From: Bacteroidota bacterium
Lineage (GTDB): Bacteria; Bacteroidota; Bacteroidia; Bacteroidales; SZUA-534
DNA length: 64,000 nucleotides
Direction: 5' to 3'
Assembly (NCBI GenBank): GCA_003250355.1
Contig: QKGS01000077.1
Location: 1-64,000, forward strand
Each line of letters starts with the position of its first letter. Within the stretch, counting starts at the first letter, position 1. Below are positions 11,159 to 19,456 of this stretch, one piece after another. The notes beneath the pieces are model-generated. The model was not told the DNA's origin, ran no database searches, and worked only from the letters and a program-made list of their open reading frames with translations. The position numbers and the translations under genes were made by a program.

Positions 11159-13054
11159 ATGAGAAAATGGACAATTGAAGACTCAGTTGAACTATACAAC
11201 ATAAAAGGTTGGGGAGTAAACTATTTTTCAATCAACGATAAAGGAAATGTAACAGTTACACCCAATAAAAACGGTGTTAGTATTGACCTAAAAGAAGTAA
11301 TTGACGAACTTTTGGTTCGCGACATTACTACTCCTGTCCTATTACGTTTCCCCGATATTCTTGACAACAGAATTATAAAAATGAACAACTGCTTTAAAAA
11401 GGCTGCTACTGAATATGACTTTAAAGGTGAAAGCTTTGTTGTTTATCCTATTAAAGTTAATCAAACACAACCTGTTGTTGAAGAAATAGTTAGCTATGGC
11501 AAAAAATTCAACATTGGTCTTGAAGCAGGTTCAAAACCCGAACTTCATGCAGTTATAGCATCGAGTACCGATAACGATTCACTAATTGTATGCAATGGCT
11601 ACAAAGACGAAGACTATATTGAACTTGCTCTACTTGCCCAAAAAATGGGTCGTAGAATATACCTTGTAGTTGAAAAACTCAATGAGCTTAAAATGATAAC
11701 CACCATTGCCGAGCGTTTGGAAATAATACCAAACATAGGCATAAGAGTAAAACTTGCAAGCTCTGGCAGCGGAAAGTGGGAAAGCTCCGGTGGCGATGTT
11801 AGCAAATTCGGACTTACTTCGAGCGACCTTTGCGAAGCAATGGAGTATCTGGAATCAATAAATATGAAGGAAAGTGTGAAACTAATTCACTTTCATATAG
11901 GTAGCCAGGTTACAAAAATTCGTTTAATAAAGATAGCATTACGCGAAGCTGCTCAGTTTTATGTACAATTCCGCAAAGAAGGTTACAATGTAGAATTTGT
12001 TGATATAGGCGGCGGACTTGGAGTCGATTACGATGGTACAAAATCGGCAAACAGCGAAAGCAGTGTTAATTACAGTATCCAGGAATATGTTAACGATGCT
12101 ATTTCGTGCATGGTCGATGCTTCTGATAAAAATGGTATCCCACACCCAAATATAATAACAGAATCGGGGCGTTCGCTTACAGCTCACCATTCGGTACTAG
12201 TATTTGAAGTTCTTGAAAAATCATCGCTACCCGAATGGAAAGATGATGTTGAAATAAGCGAAAACGACCACGACCTTGTTAAGGAGCTTTACGAAGCACG
12301 TGAATGCCTAAACCAATCGCGAATGCTCGAATTATGGCACGACGCACAAATAATTCGCGAAGAAGCTCTTGACCGATTTAGTTTGGGTATGTTAAACATA
12401 AAAACACGTGCTCAAATAGAACGCTTATTTTGGAGTATTGCCAAAGATATTTACAAAATGACAGCTAACCTTAAACACGTACCCGATGAGTTTAATACTT
12501 TATCGAAGCTGTTGTCTGAAAAATACTTCTGTAATTTCTCACTATTTCAGTCATTGCCCGACTCTTGGGCTATTGATCAGATATTCCCTATAATACCATT
12601 ACACCGTCATAATGAACGCCCTGAAGTACAAGCAACATTTCAAGACATTACTTGTGATTCTGATGGCAAAATCGAAAACTTTATTGCAACAAAAAATGTT
12701 TCATACAATTTGCCTGTTCATAAACTCAATGACGATGATTCATATTATATAGGTGTATTTTTGGTTGGAGCATATCAGGAAATTTTGGGTGACCTTCACA
12801 ACTTATTCGGCGATACTAATGCTGTACATATATCAACAAAAAATGGAACATACAGCATAGACCAAATAATTGATGGTGAAACCGTTGCCGATGTTTTAGA
12901 ATATGTTCAGTATAACCCTAAGAAACTTGTACGAACAGTAGAAACATGGGTAACATCGTCGGTAAAAGCAGGTAAAATTTCACCTAAAGAAGGGAAAGAG
13001 TTTTTATCGAACTACCGTTCCGGTCTTTATGGATATACTTACTTAGAAAAATAA
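11159..13054 (+). CDS. speA: Biosynthetic arginine decarboxylase
   Basis: 631 aa; 'VYPIKVNQTQPVVEEIV', 'GLEAGSKPEL', 'LIHFHIGSQV', 'VDIGGGLGVDYDG' and SpeA-type C-terminal region. Confidence 0.95.
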   Translation: MRKWTIEDSVELYNIKGWGVNYFSINDKGNVTVTPNKNGVSIDLKEVIDELLVRDITTPVLLRFPDILDNRIIKMNNCFKKAATEYDFKGESFVVYPIKVNQTQPVVEEIVSYGKKFNIGLEAGSKPELHAVIASSTDNDSLIVCNGYKDEDYIELALLAQKMGRRIYLVVEKLNELKMITTIAERLEIIPNIGIRVKLASSGSGKWESSGGDVSKFGLTSSDLCEAMEYLESINMKESVKLIHFHIGSQVTKIRLIKIALREAAQFYVQFRKEGYNVEFVDIGGGLGVDYDGTKSANSESSVNYSIQEYVNDAISCMVDASDKNGIPHPNIITESGRSLTAHHSVLVFEVLEKSSLPEWKDDVEISENDHDLVKELYEARECLNQSRMLELWHDAQIIREEALDRFSLGMLNIKTRAQIERLFWSIAKDIYKMTANLKHVPDEFNTLSKLLSEKYFCNFSLFQSLPDSWAIDQIFPIIPLHRHNERPEVQATFQDITCDSDGKIENFIATKNVSYNLPVHKLNDDDSYYIGVFLVGAYQEILGDLHNLFGDTNAVHISTKNGTYSIDQIIDGETVADVLEYVQYNPKKLVRTVETWVTSSVKAGKISPKEGKEFLSNYRSGLYGYTYLEK

Positions 13055-13067
13055 AATTGAACAAAAA

Positions 13068-13197
13068 AGGGGGGGTGTCCAAAAAGTCACGGGGTGAATA
13101 GATTTGTTAGAATTCTCAAATGACAAATTACTGTATTGCAAATAATTAGCAATTCACCCCGTGACTAATCTGAAGTTTTTGGACAGCCCCTTTTTTT
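13068..13197. repeat. Large imperfect inverted repeat (MITE-like element and/or strong terminator downstream of speA)
   Basis: Arms GGGGTGTCCAAAAA-GTCACGGGGTGAAT (13072-13099) and ATTCACCCCGTGACtaatctgaagTTTTTGGACAGCCCC (13152-13190), followed by a T tract. Confidence 0.8.
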
Positions 13198-13358
13198 ATC
13201 CGCATATTTGACAAATTTCACAGATTTGATTTTTGGTTTATGCATTTAAAGCAAATAAATGCAAGCAGAAAGCTATCGCATTAGAAGGGCTGTTTAAAGC
13301 CTATATTATTGCAAACCAACGAGCTTTTAGGTGCTCATTTTTGAAATATTATGAGCTA

Positions 13359-13652
13359 TTACACAACCATAGCAAAAATTTTCTTAATCTCACATTTCAA
13401 GCACTTGCTTCTAAACCGGAAGATTGTATTATGATCAGGTCTTTGCATCCCGCTCAACCACATATAATAAATGTTCAATTTAAGTTGTTCTTCTATCCCT
13501 CGTGAGGAGTAAACGTTGATCAGATAGGCAAAAATGTTACAAATTCTTATGGATTCAAGGGAGTATTTTGACTTTTTTTCTCCTGATTTACAAACAGTTA
13601 CTATTGATAACTCAAAAATAGAATTCGTGCTAATTCGTGAAATTCGTGGCAA
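13359..13652 (-). pseudogene. IS1182-type (DUF772) transposase remnant
   Basis: 'LINVYSSRGIEEQLKLNIYYMWLSGMQRPDHNTIFRFRSKCLKCEIKKIFAMVV' resembles the N-terminal region of IS1182-family transposases; stops follow immediately and the catalytic core is missing. Confidence 0.8.
13621..13650. repeat. Three tandem about 10 bp CACGAATT units
   Basis: Minus strand: GCCACGAATTTCACGAATTAGCACGAATTC. Confidence 0.8.
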
Positions 13653-13686
13653 AAAAAAGAGGCTATCCCTTTTGAGACAGCCTCTA
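13650..13686 (-). terminator. Hairpin/T-tract terminator of the MCP gene, containing an IS-end-like sequence
   Basis: Minus strand: GAGGCTGTCTCAAAAGGGATAGCCTCtttttttt; GAGGCTGTCTCAAAAG resembles IS terminal inverted repeats. Confidence 0.7.
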
Positions 13687-13719
13687 AAACTTCACTTCTA
13701 TTTTTATTTTCGAGAAACT

Positions 13720-15003
13720 TTAAAAACTTTCAAATTCATCGTCGCTATGTTTGCTTAAATCTATTCGCACATTTGGTGATGATATATTCGATTTAGATTG
13801 AGGCTTTGGATATGCTTTGGTTCTTGACTCTTCTTTTTTAGCCTTATTGACACTTGCCCCACGACTTTTCCCTTTATATACATTTTGAGCCGACTGTTTT
13901 ATCTTAAAGAAAGCAATAAGGTCTTTCAATACATCGGCTTGCCCTGATAATTCTTCTGAGTTTGCAGCTAACTCCTCACTCGACGATGCATTTTGCTGAA
14001 CCACTAGATTCATTTGCTGTATTGCAGTATTTACTTGATTTGCACCGTTATTTTGTTCTGCACTTGCTGCTGCAATTTCCTGTACAAGCTGTGTTGTTTT
14101 CTCTATTTTGGGCATTGTTTCCATCATTACCATACCTGCACCCGTTGATAATTGAAGACTCTTTTCTGCTAATGCTACAATTTCCTCAGCTGCTTTTTTA
14201 CTACTTTCGGCCAGTTTTCTTACCTCTGCAGCAACTACTGCAAACCCTTTTCCCTGTTCACCTGCACGAGCAGCTTCAACAGCAGCATTTAGTGCCAATA
14301 TATTTGTTTGAAAGGCTATATCATTTATTATCGTAATTTTATCAACTATCTCTTTATTTGCAATATTTGCTTGTTTTGCTCTTTCTGCAACATCAATAAC
14401 TCCTTTATAAGCCTCTTCCGATATTTTCTCTGTATGCCTTGCATTATCAGTATTTTGCTGAATATTTGAAGTTATTTGTTCCATTGTTGAAGAAACCTCC
14501 TCTATTGACGAAGCCTGCTCATTGGCTCCCTGCGAAAGCTGCTGACTTGAACTACTCAACTGCTGACTCGATGCAGCCAAATTATCTGAGTTTGAATCAA
14601 TCTCACCTATTACAGTATTGAGTTTCTTTACCAATTCAAGTAACGAATTGTTGAGTATTCCCAATTCATTGGTACTTTCACTCTTTTGTATCTCTATTTG
14701 TAAATTCCCTTCAGCTACTTCCTTAACCTGCCCTATTGCATTATTTAACGGAATACGCAAAAGTTTATTGATATATATAAATATTACTGTACCTACAGCA
14801 AAGTTAACCGGGGTTGCCCACCATGTTTCCAAAACACCATTCATGCCGGCAACAAACTGCGTCATACTTATAAAATAAAGAAGTACAACTGTCCATACAC
14901 TTATGGTAAACATAATCGACTTCTTAAATATGAGCCGCATAATCCATATAGCTAAAGGAAATGAAGCTACCAACACTATAATTTGTAATTTAAGCTGATT
15001 CAT
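13720..15003 (-). CDS. Methyl-accepting chemotaxis protein with compact membrane N-terminus
   Basis: TM segments then HAMP-like region, MCP hairpin core '[41 protein letters not shown]'. Confidence 0.93.
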   Translation of the reverse strand: MNQLKLQIIVLVASFPLAIWIMRLIFKKSIMFTISVWTVVLLYFISMTQFVAGMNGVLETWWATPVNFAVGTVIFIYINKLLRIPLNNAIGQVKEVAEGNLQIEIQKSESTNELGILNNSLLELVKKLNTVIGEIDSNSDNLAASSQQLSSSSQQLSQGANEQASSIEEVSSTMEQITSNIQQNTDNARHTEKISEEAYKGVIDVAERAKQANIANKEIVDKITIINDIAFQTNILALNAAVEAARAGEQGKGFAVVAAEVRKLAESSKKAAEEIVALAEKSLQLSTGAGMVMMETMPKIEKTTQLVQEIAAASAEQNNGANQVNTAIQQMNLVVQQNASSSEELAANSEELSGQADVLKDLIAFFKIKQSAQNVYKGKSRGASVNKAKKEESRTKAYPKPQSKSNISSPNVRIDLSKHSDDEFESF

Positions 15004-15172
15004 AGATATAACTATTTTTTAGTTTATAATTATTCTAAATATAATAAAAACAGCAATTCATAACAACCCTGTTTTTTATGTTTTACATTGTGAATTACTA
15101 TTTAATAACTTTATATAGTATAATAGTGTAAATGCCATATCAATTATAATATTTGCATAAAAAACATTAACA

Positions 15173-16357
15173 ATGAATGTAAAAATTGGGACACCACTTA
15201 CCGGCTCGGCAACAAAAGTTATGATGCTGGGTTCCGGAGAGTTAGGCAAAGAAGTTGTAATAGAATTTCAGCGTTACGGGGTTGAAGTTATAGCTGTTGA
15301 CAGTTATGAAAATGCTCCGGCTATGCAGGTTGCTCACCGTTCGCACGTTATATCAATGCTCGATGGTAATGCTTTACGCAAAATAATAGAACAAGAGAAA
15401 CCTCACTACATAGTTCCCGAAGTTGAAGCTATAGCTACCGAAACACTTATTGCTCTCGAAAAAGAGGGATATAATATTATACCTACTGCCAATGCTACAT
15501 ACCTTACCATGAACCGCGAAGGCATTAGAACTCTTGCTGCTGTTGAACTGGGGCTAAATACATCGCCGTTTGTATTTGCCGGCACTAAAGATGAATTTGT
15601 AAAAGGAATAAAAAAAATTGGCACTCCATGTGTGGTAAAACCTATTATGAGTTCGTCGGGTAAAGGACAAAGTGTTGTTAAAACAGATGCCGATATTGAC
15701 TATGCTTGGAATTATGCAATGGAAGGAAGCCGAGGTAAAAGCAACCGTGTAATAATAGAAGGCTTTGTCGATTTCGATTATGAAATAACCCTGCTAACTG
15801 TGGCACATAAAAATGGTGTTTCGTTCTGTGCTCCTATCGGCCACCGTCAGGAAAACGGCGATTATCAGGAATCATGGCAACCGCAACCAATGTCTGAAAC
15901 AGCTCTGAAAAAATCGGAAGAAATAGCCGAAAAAGTAGTAAAAGCCCTTGGCGGACGAGGAATATTCGGAGTAGAATTTTTCATTAAAGGCGATATAGTA
16001 TATTTCAGCGAACTTTCGCCACGCCCACACGATACAGGCATGGTTACTATGATATCACAAGATATATCGGAATTTGCTCTACATACGCGAGCAATACTAG
16101 GCTTACCTATTCCTAATATTGTACAACACGGACCATCTGCAAGTTCTGTTATTTTAGTTAAAGGCAAATCGGAAAATATAGTATACTGCGGTTTGGAAGA
16201 AGCTCTTTCTAAACCCGATACGCAAATACGACTATTCGGCAAACCTAAAGTTGACGGCGAACGTCGTATGGGTGTTTGTTTATCGCGCGGAACATCAATT
16301 GATGAAGCCAGACAGAAGGCTAATAGTGCGGCAAAAGCGGTAAAATACAGTCTATAA
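15173..16357 (+). CDS. purT: Formate-dependent phosphoribosylglycinamide formyltransferase 2
   Basis: ATP-grasp; '[29 protein letters not shown]', '[12 protein letters not shown]', '[14 protein letters not shown]'. Confidence 0.96.
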   Translation: MNVKIGTPLTGSATKVMMLGSGELGKEVVIEFQRYGVEVIAVDSYENAPAMQVAHRSHVISMLDGNALRKIIEQEKPHYIVPEVEAIATETLIALEKEGYNIIPTANATYLTMNREGIRTLAAVELGLNTSPFVFAGTKDEFVKGIKKIGTPCVVKPIMSSSGKGQSVVKTDADIDYAWNYAMEGSRGKSNRVIIEGFVDFDYEITLLTVAHKNGVSFCAPIGHRQENGDYQESWQPQPMSETALKKSEEIAEKVVKALGGRGIFGVEFFIKGDIVYFSELSPRPHDTGMVTMISQDISEFALHTRAILGLPIPNIVQHGPSASSVILVKGKSENIVYCGLEEALSKPDTQIRLFGKPKVDGERRMGVCLSRGTSIDEARQKANSAAKAVKYSL

Positions 16358-16586
16358 TTAACATAATCAGCCGACAGTTGATATTATTATAATCTTAATA
16401 AATACTGCCTGCTAAAAACTAAAGAGTGCCTATAAAAAGGTAGGGTTTTAAAACTCATTCTTGTTCTGTATCCGTAGACAATTACATTTTGTCACAAGCA
16501 TTATATTTATTTAATTACAGGGCGTTGGGAATTGTCGGTTTTTTGCTTTTCTTTACGACGCCAAAACAGAAAACAATATACAAATT

Positions 16587-17411
16587 ATGGATAATATCAC
16601 TGTTAGAGGACAACAGTTTGGAAAAGATAAGTTCTTTTTAATTAGCGGACCTTGCGTTATTGAAGATGAAAAAATAATGATGCAAACCGCAGAAAGTCTG
16701 AAAAAACTTACCGATAAACTTAATCTTCCTTTCATATTCAAATCATCGTTTATGAAAGATAACCGCAGCTCGGTAGAATACTACATGGGTCCCGGATTAG
16801 ACGAAGGTTTAAAAATGTTGCAAAAAGTAAAGGATACTTTCGATGTTCCTGTTTTAACCGACATTCACTACCCCGACCAACTAAAAGCTGCAGCCGAGGT
16901 TATTGATGTTCTTCAAATACCTGCTTACCTATGTATGCAAACTACCCTGGTGGTTGAAGCTGCAAAAACAGGTTTGCCTATTAATATTAAACACGGACAG
17001 TTTCTTGCACCTGAAAACATGATAAAACCGGTTCAAAAAATTGAATCAACAGGTAACAAAAATATTATTGTAACTGAACGCGGTTTTACTTTCGGGTATA
17101 ACGATATGGTTGTTGACCCTCGTAGTTTCTACGAATTACGACAAACAGGTTATCCTGTAGTATTCGATATTACACACAGTATACGCCGCTATGGCATTCC
17201 TAGTGCCGACCCAACGGGTGGTATGCGTCAGTATTTAAAAACAATAGGCCGTGCAGGTATTGCTGCCGGTGTCGATGGCGTTTTCATTGAAGCGCACCCT
17301 TGCCCTTCAGAAGCTCTTTGCGATGCGGCAAGCCAACTCAATGTTACTGAAATGGAAGAGTTCATAAAACCATTGATTGAGATACACAACATTGAAAAAT
17401 CATACAGATAG
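16587..17411 (+). CDS. kdsA: 3-deoxy-8-phosphooctulonate synthase (KdsA-like, somewhat divergent)
   Basis: 'FLISGPCVIEDE', 'FIFKSSFMKDNRSS', 'VLQIPAYLCMQTTLVV', 'GQFLAPENM', 'VFDITHS', 'GVDGVFIEAHPCP'. Canonical SFDKANRSS and HSVQQP motifs are altered. Confidence 0.88.
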   Translation: MDNITVRGQQFGKDKFFLISGPCVIEDEKIMMQTAESLKKLTDKLNLPFIFKSSFMKDNRSSVEYYMGPGLDEGLKMLQKVKDTFDVPVLTDIHYPDQLKAAAEVIDVLQIPAYLCMQTTLVVEAAKTGLPINIKHGQFLAPENMIKPVQKIESTGNKNIIVTERGFTFGYNDMVVDPRSFYELRQTGYPVVFDITHSIRRYGIPSADPTGGMRQYLKTIGRAGIAAGVDGVFIEAHPCPSEALCDAASQLNVTEMEEFIKPLIEIHNIEKSYR

Positions 17412-17458
17412 TAATTACACATTTTTAAAGAAAATTATAATACACTAAAATATTAACT

Positions 17459-18466
17459 ATGGAATTGTATTTAGATTCAGTTAAGTTTGACGAAATAGAA
17501 CAGGCTAATAACCTTGGGTTTATAACAGGACTTACAACAACACCAACATTTATGCACCGTGAAGGTATTAAAGATGTTGATGCAGCCATATTGAAACTTT
17601 CAAAAATGGTTTCGGTTCTTCAAATTGAAGCTCTTGGCGACAACGCAGAGCAAATAGTTGCAGAAGCTAAACGTTTACTTACACTAGGTTTAGATAAAAA
17701 CAAAACTGTTTTCAAAATCCCTATCTCTTTAGAAGGTGCTAAAGCTTGTAAAATGCTTACTTCTGAAGGATTTATGGTTAACATACACCTTGTATACACT
17801 ATACAACAAGCTTATCTTGCAATGTGTGCAGGTGCTACTTATGTGTGTGTGCTTATTGGACGCGGTCAGGATCAGGGAGTAGATACCCTTACTTTAGCTG
17901 CCGAATGTGTTCAAATGGCCGAAGAGTATGGTTTTGATTCAAAAATTATGTTCTCGTCGGTTCGTAACCTTGAACATATACGCAATGCTATTGATATAGG
18001 CTGCCACACTATTACCGTTCCTTGGTCTATAATGAAAAATATGTGTAACAACAACCTTACAGACATAGGTACAAAACAGTTTGAAGACCACACTAACCTT
18101 ACTATGACTAAGGCTAAAGAAGTGGTAACAACTGAAAATATTACTATAAGCAAAGACAAAACAATTGGCGATGCGTTAATACAAATGACTAAAAACAAGC
18201 TTGGTGCTGTTATAGTTGTTGATGGTAATAACCAAATATACCGCATATTTACCGATGGTGACTTACGCCGTATGCTTAGCGAAGACAATGGCTCTCTTCT
18301 TACTAAAAAATTTACCGATGTAGAACCAAACACCCCGGTAACTGTCGACGCCGATGCTACACTGATGGAAGTTTCTGATATTTTGCACCAAAAGAAAATT
18401 GACAATATTATTGTTACTAACACCGATGGTATTGTAGGTTTAATTGATATTCAGGATATCGTTTAA
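17459..18466 (+). CDS. Transaldolase/fructose-6-phosphate aldolase-like domain fused to tandem KdsD-like CBS domains
   Basis: N-terminus 'LYLDSVKFDEIEQANNLGFITGLTTTPTF', 'TVFKIPIS', 'AYLAMCAGATYVCVLIGRGQDQGVD' (TalC/FSA pattern with candidate Schiff-base Lys). C-terminus 'GALIQMTKNKLGAVIVVDGNNQIYRIFTDGDLRRML...VGLIDIQDIV' (CBS pair with the FTDGDLRR motif of KdsD/KpsF); the first residues of that quote read 'DALIQ' in the ORF track. Confidence 0.88.
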   Translation: MELYLDSVKFDEIEQANNLGFITGLTTTPTFMHREGIKDVDAAILKLSKMVSVLQIEALGDNAEQIVAEAKRLLTLGLDKNKTVFKIPISLEGAKACKMLTSEGFMVNIHLVYTIQQAYLAMCAGATYVCVLIGRGQDQGVDTLTLAAECVQMAEEYGFDSKIMFSSVRNLEHIRNAIDIGCHTITVPWSIMKNMCNNNLTDIGTKQFEDHTNLTMTKAKEVVTTENITISKDKTIGDALIQMTKNKLGAVIVVDGNNQIYRIFTDGDLRRMLSEDNGSLLTKKFTDVEPNTPVTVDADATLMEVSDILHQKKIDNIIVTNTDGIVGLIDIQDIV

Positions 18467-18488
18467 GAAATATCAAATTCAATATATA

Positions 18489-18520
18489 ATGCAAGTTACT
18501 TTCGTAGCTTGCATTTTTTT
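18489..18520 (+). terminator. Hairpin plus T tract between aldolase-CBS and HAD gene
   Basis: ATGCAAGttactttcgtagCTTGCATttttttt. Confidence 0.75.
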
Positions 18521-18536
18521 ATAAATAACATTGCTT

Positions 18537-19247
18537 ATGACTGATATTAAAACAATTGAAAAACTATTTACAGATATAGGAGGATCATTTATAACTCCAG
18601 TTAACGAAATACAGGAAAAGCTTAAAAATGTAAAAGCATTCATCTTCGACTGGGACGGAGTATTTAATAATGGAATGAAAACAGGCGAGCAAGGTAGTTT
18701 ATTCTCCGATGTTGACGCAATGGGTACTAATATGCTTCGCTTTAACTATTACCTTAACAACAATAAAACTATACCGTTAAGTTTTATTATAACAGGTTCC
18801 AACAATCAGTCTGCTATTAAACTTGCTAACCGCGAAAAATTCAATGGCTGCTATTATCAGGCTAAATTCAAAAAAGAGGCTATTGATATGCTTTGCGAAA
18901 AACATAATCTGAACTACGAAAACTTCGCCTTTGTTTTCGATGATATTCTTGACATTGAACTTACTAAAATATGCGGATTATCATTTCAGGTAAAAAGAGA
19001 TTCAAACCCACTTTTTAACCAATTTACCATAGGTAATAAATACTGCAATTATGCTACTGCAAATGCCGGTCATGAACATGGACTACGAGAAATATGCGAA
19101 CTAATTATTGGGTTAACCGGCGATTATTCAGCTACTGTAAACAAACGTGTAGCTTTCCGTGGCGACTATGAAGAGTACCTTGCTCTACGTCAGCAAACTA
19201 CTACTGAAGTTATGAATTTACAACCCGATGTATTAAAAAACGAATAA
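18537..19247 (+). CDS. HAD-family KdsC-like phosphatase (3-deoxy-octulosonate 8-phosphate phosphatase-like)
   Basis: 'AFIFDWDGVFNNG', 'SFIITGSNNQSAIKLA', 'FVFDDILDIEL', 'HGLREICELIIGL'; follows kdsA and aldolase-CBS. Confidence 0.75.
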   Translation: MTDIKTIEKLFTDIGGSFITPVNEIQEKLKNVKAFIFDWDGVFNNGMKTGEQGSLFSDVDAMGTNMLRFNYYLNNNKTIPLSFIITGSNNQSAIKLANREKFNGCYYQAKFKKEAIDMLCEKHNLNYENFAFVFDDILDIELTKICGLSFQVKRDSNPLFNQFTIGNKYCNYATANAGHEHGLREICELIIGLTGDYSATVNKRVAFRGDYEEYLALRQQTTTEVMNLQPDVLKNE

Positions 19248-19371
19248 GTTTATAAGTTGCAGGTTATAAGTTTTAAGTTGTTGATTAAAAAACACATATA
19301 TTAGATATTGAAGTATTTTAGCTCACAACACTTATAATAATACGATACAAATACTATTTTATTTCATACAA

Positions 19372-19407
19372 AAATGCCGGTGATTAATAAAAACACCGGC
19401 ATTTCTT
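19372..19407. terminator. Bidirectional terminator
   Basis: aaaATGCCGGTGattaataaaaaCACCGGCATttctttt between convergent genes. Confidence 0.85.
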
Positions 19408-19456
19408 TTATTTATACACAAAATACTCGTAAAACTGTAACTTATAACCTAAAACT

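Noticed and set aside
13233-13505. 90-aa plus-strand ORF
   Set aside because: Overlaps the IS1182-like remnant on the opposite strand; no recognisable product.
13962-14336. 124-aa Leu/Phe-rich plus-strand ORF
   Set aside because: Antisense to the MCP coding region; composition is that of a complementary frame.
17911-18423. 170-aa antisense ORF
   Set aside because: Antisense to the aldolase-CBS gene, which has clear domain motifs; shadow ORF.
19247-19455. Repeated 'gttataagtt' words around 19250-19290 and 19435-19455
   Set aside because: AT-rich low-complexity words; not convincing as a defined repeat family.
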